In this document: piece after piece, positions 22,076 through 30,571 of the stretch
How the letters are laid out: every line of letters starts with the position of its first letter
Position numbering within the stretch: position 1 is the first letter of the stretch
DNA from: Mycobacterium sp. MFM001
Lineage (GTDB): Bacteria; Actinomycetota; Actinomycetes; Mycobacteriales; Mycobacteriaceae
Length of the DNA stretch: 64,000 nucleotides
Reading direction: 5' to 3'
Assembly (NCBI RefSeq): GCF_003402475.1
Contig: NZ_BFAB01000017.1
Coordinates: 1 to 64,000, forward strand
The notes under the pieces: model-generated
The model's input: only the letters and a program-made list of their open reading frames with translations
Database searches by the model: none
Told to the model about the DNA's origin: nothing
Translations under genes and position numbers: made by a program

Positions 22076-23113
22076 TCACGGCGCCACTCCGACCACCGGC
22101 AGCCCTTCGGTTTCCGGCCAGCCCAGTGCCAAGTTCATCGACTGCACGGCGGCGCCGCCGGTGCCCTTGACCAGATTGTCGATCGCGGCGATCGCGATGA
22201 ACGTCGCCGCGTCCTCGTCCACCGCCACCGCGATGTGGGCGGCGTTGCTGCCGATCACCGCCCCGGTGCGCGGCAGCTGACCGTCGGGCAGCAGGTGAAT
22301 GAAAGGCTCAGCCTGGTAAGCCTTTTCGTAGGCTGCCCGCAGCTGAGACGGAGGCGCGGCGGTGCGCGCGGTGCACGTCGCCAGGATGCCTCGTGAAGTC
22401 GGGATGAGCACCGGCGTGAACGACACGGTGACGTCGCGGTCGGTGACGGTCTTCAGGCCCTGCACGATCTCCGGCGTGTGCCGATGCGCGCCGGCGATGT
22501 TGTAGGCCCGCGCCGAGCCGATGACCTCCGAGCCGAGCAGGTCGACCTTGACTGCCCGCCCCGCGCCGGACGTGCCGCTGACCGCGACCACCGTGATGGC
22601 GGGGTCGACGAGATCCTCGGCGATTGCGGGAAGCATGGCGAGCAGCGCCGCAGTCGGATAGCAGCCCGGCACCGCGATGCGGCGCGCGTCTTTGAGGCGC
22701 TCGCGGGCGCCGGGCAGCTCGGGCAGGCCGTAGGGCCAGCTGCCCGCGTGCGCCGAGCCGTAGAACCGCGCCCACGCGTCGGCGTCGGTGAGCCGGAAGT
22801 CCGCGCCGCAGTCGACGAGGAGCGTGTCGGAGTCGAGCTGTTCGGCCAGCGCCGCCGAATGGCCGTGCGGCAGCGCGAGGAACACCACGTCGTGCCCGCC
22901 CAGCACCTCGGGCTCCGTCGGCTCGAGAACCCGCTGACTCAGCGGCGTCAGGTGCGGATGGTGTTCGCCCAGTGTGCTGCCGGCGCTGGCCGCCGCTGTC
23001 AGCGCGCCGATCGTGAGCCGGCCGTCGGCATATGCCGGGTGTCCGAGCAGCAGCCGCAAGATCTCGCCGCCCGCGTAGCCGCTGGCGCCGGCCACCGCTA
23101 CCCGCATCGTCAT
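22076..23113 (-). CDS. argC: N-acetyl-gamma-glutamyl-phosphate reductase
   Basis: This 345-residue NADP-dependent enzyme reduces N-acetylglutamyl phosphate. The dinucleotide-binding start VAVAGASGYAGGE is at residues 5-17, and the active-site cysteine motif VPGCYPTA follows near residue 140. Three in-frame ATGs are possible (23140, 23113, 23107). I favour 23113 because the 23140 codon lies inside the ARG boxes; the choice is uncertain. It is the first gene of argCJBDFRGH and begins 48 bases after pheT. Confidence 0.93.
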   Translation of the reverse strand: MTMRVAVAGASGYAGGEILRLLLGHPAYADGRLTIGALTAAASAGSTLGEHHPHLTPLSQRVLEPTEPEVLGGHDVVFLALPHGHSAALAEQLDSDTLLVDCGADFRLTDADAWARFYGSAHAGSWPYGLPELPGARERLKDARRIAVPGCYPTAALLAMLPAIAEDLVDPAITVVAVSGTSGAGRAVKVDLLGSEVIGSARAYNIAGAHRHTPEIVQGLKTVTDRDVTVSFTPVLIPTSRGILATCTARTAAPPSQLRAAYEKAYQAEPFIHLLPDGQLPRTGAVIGSNAAHIAVAVDEDAATFIAIAAIDNLVKGTGGAAVQSMNLALGWPETEGLPVVGVAP

Positions 23114-23124
23114 GCCGCCCAGTT

Positions 23125-23150
23125 TTGCATGACTATGCATGCACTTGCAA
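23125..23150 (-). promoter_or_regulatory. Two overlapping ARG boxes (ArgR operator)
   Basis: Plus-strand TTGCATGACTATGCAT (23125-23140) and ATGCATGCACTTGCAA (23135-23150) are two 16-bp imperfect palindromes of the form TTGCAT-N4-ATGCAA that share the central ATGCAT. As I recall, M. tuberculosis ArgR binds TTGCATAACGATGCAA, so both fit well. They sit just before argC, where a repressor bound at both would block transcription of the whole operon. Confidence 0.8.
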
Positions 23151-23161
23151 ACTCATTCGGA

Positions 23162-25645
23162 CTAGCTTCGCAGCACCGCACCGACCCGCTCGGCGGCGCA
23201 CCGGATCGCGTCGTCGCGGGCTGCACTGGCCTCGTCTTCGGTGAGCGTGCGATCCAGCGCCCGGAACCGCAGCGCAAACGTCAGCGACTTGCGGTCCCCC
23301 CCGATCTGCGGGCCGGTGTAGACGTCGAACAGCCGGATGTCCTCCAGCAGTTCACCGGCCCCGTCGCGGACCGCGTCCATCACCGCCTGCGCCGGGACGG
23401 CGGTGTCCACCACCAGGCTGACGTCCTGGAACACCGCCGGGAACGGCGACACTCGTGGCGCCGGTAACGTCTCGGCGATCGGCACGGCGTCGAGGTTCAA
23501 CTCCATCGCGCAGGTGCCCTTGGGCAGGCCGGACCGCTCGATCACCGACGGATGCAGCTGGCCGGCATGCCCGATCACGGTCTCGCCGACGAGCACCTCG
23601 GCGCAGCGGCCCGGATGCCACGGCAGGTAGCGGGCGGCGCGTAACGCCACCTCGATCCCGCTAGCGCGGGCGACGATTCGCACCGCCTCGAATGCATCGG
23701 CGGCTTCCACGGGCCGGCCGGGACCCCAGGGTCCGCGCGGTTCGCGCAGGCCGGTCAGCACCGCGGCGACGTGCTGCGGCTGCCGGGGCAGCGACGCGTC
23801 CAGCCGCGCGATCTCGTCGTCGGTGGGGCGGCGGTCCACCGGGATGAGCTCGACGGCGCGGGTCTGCCCGGTCGGCTGAACCACCTGCGCAATCGAATAC
23901 AGCGCCGCGTCGACGATGCCGCGAGATACGTTGCGCCCCAACGCCTCCAGCAGGCCGGGCAGCAGCGTGGTAGCCAGGTGCGGGCGGTCCGCCTCCAGCG
24001 GGTTGAGCACCTGGGTGGTGTTGCGGCGCGGGTCGTCGGCGGGAAGTCCCCAGGCGTCGAACACGCCGGCGGGCAGGAACGGGGAGGTGAGGATCTCGAC
24101 ATAGCCGGACAGCGCCAGCGACTTGCCGACGGCACGTCGGCGCTGCTGCACAGCAGTGAGTCCCCGGCCCGCCGGCGCCGGCGGCAGCACCGACGGGATG
24201 ATGTCCAGCCCCTCCAGCCGCAGCACCTCCTCGACCAGGTCGGCGGGCTGCAGCAGGTCGGGGCGCCAACTCGGCGGCGTCACGGTCAACACGTCGCCGC
24301 CGACCACCGCGGCGCCGATCTGGGTCAGCCGTCGCCCTGTGGTGCCGTCCGGGTACCGGACCCCGGCCGTGCGGTCCGGCAGGTCGGTGGCGATCCGGAT
24401 CGGCGGCAGCGACCAGTCGTCGCGGGGCGGGTCGCCGCGCCAATCGGTCAGCGTCGGGGACACTGTGCCACCGGCGATCTCGGCCAGCAGCACCGCGCAG
24501 CGGTCCAGCGCGGCCACCGAGATCGCCGGGTCGACCGACCGCTCGTAGCGCCGGGCGGCCTCGCTGGGCAGGTGCAACCGTCGCTGGGTGCGCGATACCG
24601 CCGCGGGGTCCCACACTGCGGCCTCGAGCAGCACGTCGGTGGAGTCGTCGCGCATCTCGGTGCTGCCCGACCCCATCACGCCGCCGATCGCCGCGGTCGC
24701 GACCTCGTCGACGATCAGCACGTCGGCCGGGTTGAGCCGACGCTCGATGTCGTCGAGGGTGACCACGGTCTCGTCGGGCCGGGCGAAGCGCACGTCGAAG
24801 CCGCCGGTGATCCGTTTGAGGTCGTGGGCGTGCATCGGGTGCCCGAGTTCGAGCATCACGTAGTTGGTCGCGTCGACGGCCGGCGAGATCGCCCGGATGC
24901 CGGACAGCAGCAGCCGTCGCTGCAGCCACCAGGGCGACACCGCGCCCGGGTCGATCCCGGTGACCGGCCGCAGCGCAAACCGCCGCACCCCGGTGTCGGG
25001 CTGCACGGTCAGCGGCCAGGCCTCGCCGTCAGCGGGCAATGGGGCCACGGAGGCCGGGTCGACGAAGTCCAGGTCGTAAGCGCAGGCGATCTCGCGGGCC
25101 AGGCCGCGCACCGACATGCAGTAGCCGCGGTCGGGGGTGATCGCCAGGTGGAAGACGACGTCGTCGAACCCGAGCACCGCGATGCCGTCGTCGCCCGGCG
25201 CGGCCGTTTCCGGCGGCAACACCAGGATTCCGGAATGGTCTGCGCCCAAACCGAGTTCGGCCGTCGAGCAGATCATTCCGTCGGAGGTGCGGCCGTAGGT
25301 CTTGCGCGCGGTGATCGTGAAGTCGCCGGGCAGAACCGTGCCGGGCAGCGCCACCACCACCAGGTCGTCGACTGCGAAGTTGGTTGCACCACAAACGATT
25401 TCGCGTGGCTTATTGTCCCCGACGTCGACCAGGCAGGCGCGGATCGGTTTCTTGAATTCGGTGAGCTCTTCGATCTCGGTCACCCGGCCGACGGTCAGCG
25501 GACCGCTGACCGGGCCGAGCGTGATCACCTCTTCGACCTCGTGGCCGATGCGCAGTAGCGTCTGCTCGAGCTCGTCGGCGGGCACATCCCAGTCGGGAGC
25601 GCCGCGTGCCACGATCTCACGCAGCCAGCTGTACGGGACGCGCAT
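23162..25645 (-). CDS. pheT: Phenylalanine-tRNA ligase beta subunit
   Basis: This 827-residue subunit of the alpha2-beta2 PheRS carries tRNA-binding and editing functions. The N-terminal EMAP-like tRNA-binding domain spans about residues 40-150 (GATNFAVDD). The B3/B4 editing domain follows (MLELGHPMHAHDL near 270), then B5, the catalytic-like core, and the anticodon-binding FDX-ACB domain (FPAVFQDVSLVV to the end). Its ATG overlaps the pheS stop by one base (TGATG). Confidence 0.96.
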   Translation of the reverse strand: MRVPYSWLREIVARGAPDWDVPADELEQTLLRIGHEVEEVITLGPVSGPLTVGRVTEIEELTEFKKPIRACLVDVGDNKPREIVCGATNFAVDDLVVVALPGTVLPGDFTITARKTYGRTSDGMICSTAELGLGADHSGILVLPPETAAPGDDGIAVLGFDDVVFHLAITPDRGYCMSVRGLAREIACAYDLDFVDPASVAPLPADGEAWPLTVQPDTGVRRFALRPVTGIDPGAVSPWWLQRRLLLSGIRAISPAVDATNYVMLELGHPMHAHDLKRITGGFDVRFARPDETVVTLDDIERRLNPADVLIVDEVATAAIGGVMGSGSTEMRDDSTDVLLEAAVWDPAAVSRTQRRLHLPSEAARRYERSVDPAISVAALDRCAVLLAEIAGGTVSPTLTDWRGDPPRDDWSLPPIRIATDLPDRTAGVRYPDGTTGRRLTQIGAAVVGGDVLTVTPPSWRPDLLQPADLVEEVLRLEGLDIIPSVLPPAPAGRGLTAVQQRRRAVGKSLALSGYVEILTSPFLPAGVFDAWGLPADDPRRNTTQVLNPLEADRPHLATTLLPGLLEALGRNVSRGIVDAALYSIAQVVQPTGQTRAVELIPVDRRPTDDEIARLDASLPRQPQHVAAVLTGLREPRGPWGPGRPVEAADAFEAVRIVARASGIEVALRAARYLPWHPGRCAEVLVGETVIGHAGQLHPSVIERSGLPKGTCAMELNLDAVPIAETLPAPRVSPFPAVFQDVSLVVDTAVPAQAVMDAVRDGAGELLEDIRLFDVYTGPQIGGDRKSLTFALRFRALDRTLTEDEASAARDDAIRCAAERVGAVLRS

Positions 25646-26688
25646 CAGGCCCCCACTCCGAACGGCAGTGAGAACCGCACGTCGCCTTCGACCATGTCGC
25701 GCATGTCGGGAATGCCGTTGCGGAACTGCAGGGTGCGCTCCAGGCCCATGCCGAACGCGAAACCCGAATACGCTTCCGCGTCAATGCCGGCCGCGCGCAA
25801 CACATTCGGGTTCACCATGCCGCAGCCGCCCCACTCTACCCAGCCGGCGCCGCCCTTCTTGCCCTCGAACCACACGTCGACTTCGCCCGACGGCTCGGTG
25901 AACGGGAAGAAGTGCGGGCGGAACCGGGTTCGCGCAGACGGCCCGAACGCGGCGCGGGCGAACGCATCCAGCGTCCCGCGCAGATGCGCCATCGACAGGC
26001 CGCGATCCACGGCCAGTCCCTCCACCTGGTGGAAGACCGGGGTGTGGGTGGCGTCGAGCTCGTCGGTGCGGAACGCGCGGCCGATGGACAGGACATAGAC
26101 CGGGAGCTCGCGTTCGAGCAGCGTGCGCACCTGCACCGGCGAGGTGTGGGTGCGCAGCAGCTGCCGCGACCCCTCGGGGGCGATATAGAAGGTGTCCTGT
26201 TCGCTGCGGGCCGGGTGATCGGCGGGAAAGTTCAGCGCGTCGAAATTGAACTGCTCGCTTTCGACCTCCGGCCCGTCGGCCAGCTCCCAGCCCATCGCGA
26301 TGAAGCAGTCGGCAATGCGCTCGGCCAGGATCGTGATCGGGTGGCGGGCGCCGGTCGGCTGCCGAGTCGACGGCAGCGTCACGTCGATGGCCTCGGCGAC
26401 GAGCACGGCCGCGTCCCGTTCGGCGCGCAGCGCTGCCAGCCGCTCGTCGTAGCTGCGCTGAGCGTCACCGCGGGCGGCGTTGACGCGCCGCCCGGCGTCG
26501 GCGCGGTCGGATTTGGGAAGCGTGGCCAGCGCCTGGCGGGCCACCGCCAGCGGGGACCGGTCACCGAGGTGCTCGGTTTTGGCGCGTGCCAGCGCGTCGA
26601 GGTCAGTGGCGGCGGCAAAGGCCTGCCGGGCCGCATTGACCGCTTCGGTTAACGCTTCCGGCGACAGGTCGACGTGCTGGTCACCCAC
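25645..26688 (-). CDS. pheS: Phenylalanine-tRNA ligase alpha subunit
   Basis: This 347-residue class II synthetase subunit forms phenylalanyl-tRNA with PheT. An N-terminal coiled coil covers about residues 1-95. The catalytic core shows motif 2 (RTDELDATHTPVFHQVEGL) and motif 3 (GFAFGMGLERTLQFRNGIPDMR). I chose GTG 26688 because AAGGAG stands 9 bases upstream; ATG 26733 would lengthen the protein by 15 residues without a ribosome site. It forms an operon with pheT and possibly reads on towards argC, which has its own operator. Confidence 0.95.
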   Translation of the reverse strand: MGDQHVDLSPEALTEAVNAARQAFAAATDLDALARAKTEHLGDRSPLAVARQALATLPKSDRADAGRRVNAARGDAQRSYDERLAALRAERDAAVLVAEAIDVTLPSTRQPTGARHPITILAERIADCFIAMGWELADGPEVESEQFNFDALNFPADHPARSEQDTFYIAPEGSRQLLRTHTSPVQVRTLLERELPVYVLSIGRAFRTDELDATHTPVFHQVEGLAVDRGLSMAHLRGTLDAFARAAFGPSARTRFRPHFFPFTEPSGEVDVWFEGKKGGAGWVEWGGCGMVNPNVLRAAGIDAEAYSGFAFGMGLERTLQFRNGIPDMRDMVEGDVRFSLPFGVGA

Positions 26689-26739
26689 GCGGCGACACTC
26701 CTTTGGATGGCTACGACACGGGGTGTGACGCAAGGGATG

Positions 26740-26745
26740 ATCATA
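26740..26745 (-). promoter_or_regulatory. Probable -10 element of the pheST promoter
   Basis: TATGAT on the minus strand lies 51 bases upstream of the pheS start. The -35 region is weak. A transcript from here would have a leader of about 45 bases ending in the AAGGAG site. I saw no attenuator in this short leader. Confidence 0.45.
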
Positions 26746-26784
26746 GGTGATCGGCGTGCCGGGATCGCCGCGCGGCGCAGGGGG

Positions 26785-27591
26785 TCAGGCGTTCAGCGCC
26801 GGCTGTAATGCGGGGGTGCGCAGTGGTCGGCGCGTGCGGCGGTACCGCACAATCCCGTCGGCCGCCAATGCGCACAGGGCGCCGACGCCGACACCGGCCG
26901 CCGTCGACCACGCGGTATGCGCAAGCATCAAGAACCCGAAGGCCGCCCCCACGCTCAACAGCACGTAGCGCACCCGCGTCCACGGAGCCGGAGCCGGACG
27001 CCCGAACCGGGCGGCGACCAGCATGCCCAACACCAGCGCGACGGCGTGCCCGGCATCGGTGAACTCGGCGCCCACGGCCGCGGCCGCCACACCGGCCGGA
27101 ACCCACCAGGCGATCCACACCGGACGCCACCGCGACGGCACGGCGGCGGTCAGCGCGCCGAGCACCGCGACGGCGCCGTAACTCATGCCGACATCGCTGG
27201 CGCGCGCGATCGACAACGGCAGCCAGCCCAGTTCGATGGCCGCGGTCAGGCCCGCGGCGACCAGCAGCGTCGCGCCGATGTGTCCGGTGACGAACACCAT
27301 CGCCGTCCGCCCGCTGTGCCAGATCAGTTCGGCCAGGGCGAGCAGGCACACCAGACCCGGCAGCCACACATAAATGGGGCCGGCGTCGGTGACGAATGCG
27401 CTGCCGAACAGCGTGCCCAGGTGTCCGTGCGCCAGATTGTGCACGTTGGTGCTGGCGTTGCGGATGACCTGCTGCTGCACCTGCGGGCCGAGAATCAAGA
27501 GGGTGATGGAGACCGTCGCCAGGGCTGCTGCGTAACCGACCGTGAGCCGCACCCGGGCAAGCCGGGACAGTATGTCGAAAATCATCGGCAT
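26785..27591 (-). CDS. Rhomboid-like integral membrane protein (Rv1648-like)
   Basis: This 268-residue protein has about six to seven membrane segments. The family is annotated only as a transmembrane protein in M. tuberculosis, but the layout looks like a rhomboid intramembrane protease. NVHNLAHGHLGTLFGSAF (50-67) resembles the TM2 region, GMSYGAVAV (135-143) the GxSG nucleophile region with Ser137, and AGHAVALVLGM (180-190) the TM6 histidine with His182. Whether it is active is not known. It is 3 bases downstream of the cyclase gene and probably cotranscribed with it. Confidence 0.75.
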   Translation of the reverse strand: MPMIFDILSRLARVRLTVGYAAALATVSITLLILGPQVQQQVIRNASTNVHNLAHGHLGTLFGSAFVTDAGPIYVWLPGLVCLLALAELIWHSGRTAMVFVTGHIGATLLVAAGLTAAIELGWLPLSIARASDVGMSYGAVAVLGALTAAVPSRWRPVWIAWWVPAGVAAAAVGAEFTDAGHAVALVLGMLVAARFGRPAPAPWTRVRYVLLSVGAAFGFLMLAHTAWSTAAGVGVGALCALAADGIVRYRRTRRPLRTPALQPALNA

Positions 27592-27594
27592 CTA

Positions 27595-28518
27595 CTATGC
27601 CTGCGGATCGTCGTCCGATGTGTCGTCGGCACCTGACAAATCCCTGGCAGTTTTTAGTCGGTAAATAGCCAAATCCGGCGGGAGCCCGGGTGTTTTGGCG
27701 CCGAACATCGGCCGATGCACCCGCTTGGCGACCACCCCCAGCTCGTCGAGATCGGCCTGCGCCAGCTGGTCCAGAGTGGTTCCGGACACCATGATGCCGC
27801 CCCTGGTGGCGCGTTCCATCACGCGTGCCGCGATGTTGACGTCGACACCCAGCCAGTCGGAGGCGAGTCGCTGGGGTCGCCCGGTGTGGATGCCGACCCG
27901 CATGCGTGGCCGATAGCCGTCGACCTCGAGCGACTTCACGGCACGCTGTGCGGCGCAGACGGCGCTGACGGCGACCAGCGGATCGGCGAACACGGCCATG
28001 ATGCCGTCGCCCATCCGCTTGACGATGTGACCGCCGGCGTCGAGCAGCGGTGGTTCCACCGCCCTGGCAACCCGCCGCAACAGGGTCAGCGTCGCCTCGT
28101 CACCGGCCTGCAACGACCACGACGAGAACCCCACCAGGTCGGTGAAAACCAGCGTTACCTCGGCGTTGGCCGGGCGTCGGGAAACCGCCTCGGTCAATGC
28201 CTGCCACACCTGAAGTGCGCCGAGCCCGAATTGGCGAGACGCGCCGTCGCGGTCGAGAAGACGATCCGCGGCGCGGGCAGCGGCGCGCGGTCCGCCCTCG
28301 CCGGCAGTGGACAGCGGGTCGCCGAAGTCGGGATCACCAGGCAGCGCGCGCCGCGCTCGCCGGATCAGGTCGACGACCGCCGGGCTCTGGTTGCGTTCGC
28401 GCAGCCACTCCGTCGCCCCGCGGATCGACACGGGGGAACGCTTCTTGGCTGCAGACGGTGCCGACGCGGTCGCCGTTTGCTCGGGCTCGCCGGACGCCGG
28501 ATGGGGCCCGAGTTCCAC
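27595..28518 (-). CDS. Class III adenylate/guanylate cyclase (Rv1647-like)
   Basis: This protein of about 307 residues makes a cyclic nucleotide, probably cAMP. The C-terminal cyclase domain (about 125-290) starts VTLVFTDLVGFSSWS, with the first metal-binding Asp. It continues GGHIVKRMGDGIMAVF, with the second Asp, and GVDVNIAARVMERA near the transition-state residues. The N-terminal 120 residues include a small helical region and have no membrane segment. The GTG at 28518 is chosen because a promoter places transcription start there; the frame is open to 28629. It is divergent from the MpaB-like gene. Confidence 0.88.
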   Translation of the reverse strand: MELGPHPASGEPEQTATASAPSAAKKRSPVSIRGATEWLRERNQSPAVVDLIRRARRALPGDPDFGDPLSTAGEGGPRAAARAADRLLDRDGASRQFGLGALQVWQALTEAVSRRPANAEVTLVFTDLVGFSSWSLQAGDEATLTLLRRVARAVEPPLLDAGGHIVKRMGDGIMAVFADPLVAVSAVCAAQRAVKSLEVDGYRPRMRVGIHTGRPQRLASDWLGVDVNIAARVMERATRGGIMVSGTTLDQLAQADLDELGVVAKRVHRPMFGAKTPGLPPDLAIYRLKTARDLSGADDTSDDDPQA

Positions 28519-28524
28519 ATCACC

Positions 28525-28554
28525 AGCGTAGGTGCTGCCGTGAGTGGCGGGCAA
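28525..28554 (-). promoter_or_regulatory. Leaderless promoter of the cyclase operon
   Basis: On the minus strand TTGCCC (28549-28554) and TACGCT (28525-28530) are separated by 18 bases, and the GTG start at 28518 follows 6 bases after the -10. This supports both the start choice and a leaderless mRNA. Confidence 0.55.
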
Positions 28555-28665
28555 CGACCGACGCGGTGGTGTACGCCACCATCGGTGACGAAATGCCTGA
28601 TCACGCGCCCGCATCGGCGTGGCCGACACTCGATAACACCACCCCGCGGCACGCCGCCGAAATCG

Positions 28666-28694
28666 TAGACAACATACGTTGTCAGCCTTATCTT
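28666..28694 (+). promoter_or_regulatory. Promoter with an overlapping inverted repeat upstream of the MpaB-like gene
   Basis: TAGACA (28666-28671) and TATCTT (28689-28694) are spaced by 17 bases. The inverted repeat GACAAC-ATAC-GTTGTC (28668-28683) covers the -35 element and half of the spacer. This is the position and shape of a TetR-type repressor site. The regulator is not in the immediate neighbourhood. Confidence 0.55.
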
Positions 28695-28713
28695 GGAGTC
28701 ATAGGAGGCCATG

Positions 28714-29787
28714 ATGACAACGACGTCGACGCCGTCCGCCGAATCTCATGCCGTCGCAACTGCAGTGCCCGGCAAAGCCGAGCCGCTCGGGCCGGATTCG
28801 CTCACCTGGAAGTACTTCGGCGACCTGCGCACCGGAATGATGGGTGTCTGGATCGGCGCGATCCAGAACATGTATCCGGAGTTGGGCGCCGGCGTCGAGG
28901 AGCATTCGATCTTGCTGCGCGAACCGCTGCAGCGGGTGGCCCGCTCGGTGTACCCGATCATGGGTGTGGTCTACGACGGTGACCGGGCCGCCCAGACGGG
29001 CCAGCAGATCAAGCAGTACCACCACACGATCAAAGGTGTCGACGCGGCCGGCCGCCGCTACCACGCGCTGAACCCGGAGACGTTCTACTGGGCGCACGCC
29101 ACGTTCTTCATGCTGGTGATCAAGGTGGCCGAGTACTTCTGCGGCGGGCTGACCGAGGCCGAGAAACGCCAGCTGTTCGACGAGCACGTGCAGTGGTACC
29201 GGATGTACGGGATGAGCATGCGGCCGGTGCCCAAGTCGTGGGAGGAGTTTCAGGAGTATTGGGACCGGGTGTGCCGCGAGGAGCTGGAGATCAACCAGGC
29301 CACCCTCGACATCTTCAACATCCGGATCCCCAAGCCGAAGTTCGTGCTGATGCCCACGCCGATCTGGGACCAGTTGTTCAAGCCGCTGTCGGCCGGGCAG
29401 CGCTGGATCGCGGCGGGGCTCTTCGATCCACCGGTTCGGGAAAAGGCGGGCATGCGCTGGACACCGGGCGACGAGGTGCTGCTGAGGCTGTTCGGCAAGG
29501 CAGTCGAGCTGGCGTTCCTGGCGGTTCCCGACGAGATCCGGCTTCACCCCCGCGCGCTGGCCGCCTACCGCCGCGCCGAAGGCCGAATTCCCGCCGACGC
29601 GCCGCTGGTGGAAGCGCCGCGATTCATGGCACCGCCGCGGGACCGCCGCGGACTGCCGATGCATTACTTCCCGCCCCGCCGCCCGCTGGACCCCATCAGA
29701 CTCGTCGAGCGCGCCGGGTCGCTGGTGCACACCACGTTCTCGCTCGCGGGTCTGCGACCCGCGCGAGGCCGCGGCAAAGCCGCCTAA
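28714..29787 (+). CDS. DUF2236 / MpaB-type oxygenase family protein (Rv1645c-like)
   Basis: This protein of about 357 residues belongs to the DUF2236 family, which includes fungal MpaB and the haem protein Lcp that cleaves rubber. The visible family core includes WIGAIQNMYPELGAGVEEHS, YGDGDRA-like VVYDGDRAAQTGQQIKQYH and HATFFMLVIKVAEYFCGGL with possible haem-facing histidines. AGGAGG at 28703-28708 lies 5 bases before ATG 28714 and 2 bases before ATG 28711, so 28714 is slightly better. Its substrate is unknown. The stop overlaps the convergent tsnR stop by 4 bases. The palindrome in its promoter suggests ligand-controlled repression. Confidence 0.88.
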   Translation: MTTTSTPSAESHAVATAVPGKAEPLGPDSLTWKYFGDLRTGMMGVWIGAIQNMYPELGAGVEEHSILLREPLQRVARSVYPIMGVVYDGDRAAQTGQQIKQYHHTIKGVDAAGRRYHALNPETFYWAHATFFMLVIKVAEYFCGGLTEAEKRQLFDEHVQWYRMYGMSMRPVPKSWEEFQEYWDRVCREELEINQATLDIFNIRIPKPKFVLMPTPIWDQLFKPLSAGQRWIAAGLFDPPVREKAGMRWTPGDEVLLRLFGKAVELAFLAVPDEIRLHPRALAAYRRAEGRIPADAPLVEAPRFMAPPRDRRGLPMHYFPPRRPLDPIRLVERAGSLVHTTFSLAGLRPARGRGKAA

Positions 29788-30554
29788 GCGGGAGCGCGAG
29801 CGCTCTGGTAGAGGCAAATCGCCGCGGCCGCAGCCACATTGAGGCTCTGCGCGCCGCCGGACATCGGGATCTGCACCCGGTGATCGGCGTGCTCGGCCAC
29901 CTGAGCTGACAGTCCGTGGGATTCCGCCCCGAACAGCCACGCCGTCGCCTTGGTGAGATCGGCGTCGTCCAGAGCCAATTCGCCGTCCACGGTGGTGGCC
30001 AACACCTGCAGGCCGGTGCCCCGCAGCGCGGCCACTGCGGCGACGACATCCGCTGCGACGACAACGGGAACCGAGAAGATGCTTCCGGCCGAGGCGCGCA
30101 GGCACTTGCCGTTGTAGGGATCGACGCTGTGTCCGCCCAGGATCACCGCTGCGGCGCCCATCGCGTCGGCGATACGGATCAGGGTGCCCGCGTTGCCCGG
30201 TTCGCTGATGTCGACTGCGACGGCGATCAGGCGGGGCGCGCCGGCCAGCACGTCGTCGAGACCGGTGGTTGGCATCTCACAGACCGCGACCAGTCCGGCC
30301 GGAGTCACCGTGTCCGACAACGCTTTTGCGGCCCGTTCAGTGACCAGGTGCACCGGGGCGTCCTGGCCCCCGACCAGCACGTCGTAGCGCTCCGCCGCCG
30401 ATTCGGTGACGAAAAGGTCCCGGATCAGGCCACGCCGTGATGCCGCCTCGACAAGATGCGCGCCCTCCACCAGAAACCGCCGGGTGCGGCGACGGACGAC
30501 ATGTCGATGCAGTTTGACCGCCGCGACCACGCGGGCCGAGCGTTCGGTGAGCAC
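29784..30554 (-). CDS. tsnR: SpoU-type RNA 2'-O-methyltransferase (TsnR/TrmH family)
   Basis: This protein of about 256 residues methylates a ribose 2'-OH in rRNA or tRNA using S-adenosylmethionine. The three SPOUT motifs are visible: VDISEPGNAGTLIRIADA, then WLFGAESHGLS, and IPMSGGAQSLNVAAAAAICLY, which form the knotted cofactor site. The N-terminal substrate domain (FLVEGAHLVEAA) is the usual one. I prefer GTG 30554 (VLTERSARV) because the earlier ATG 30587 lies inside a MIRU repeat. A hairpin lies directly before this GTG. It follows rplT and may be part of the infC operon. Confidence 0.88.
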   Translation of the reverse strand: MLTERSARVVAAVKLHRHVVRRRTRRFLVEGAHLVEAASRRGLIRDLFVTESAAERYDVLVGGQDAPVHLVTERAAKALSDTVTPAGLVAVCEMPTTGLDDVLAGAPRLIAVAVDISEPGNAGTLIRIADAMGAAAVILGGHSVDPYNGKCLRASAGSIFSVPVVVAADVVAAVAALRGTGLQVLATTVDGELALDDADLTKATAWLFGAESHGLSAQVAEHADHRVQIPMSGGAQSLNVAAAAAICLYQSARAPA

Positions 30555-30571
30555 CGGGCTAACTTCGATTG

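Noticed and set aside
23771..25558. 595-residue open frame on the plus strand opposite pheT
   Set aside because: It mirrors pheT codon by codon, a common effect of high G+C coding sequence; composition is Arg/Gly/Val-rich without domains. The same holds for the long frames opposite argH, argG, the Rv1683-like gene, uvrA, uvrB and polA.
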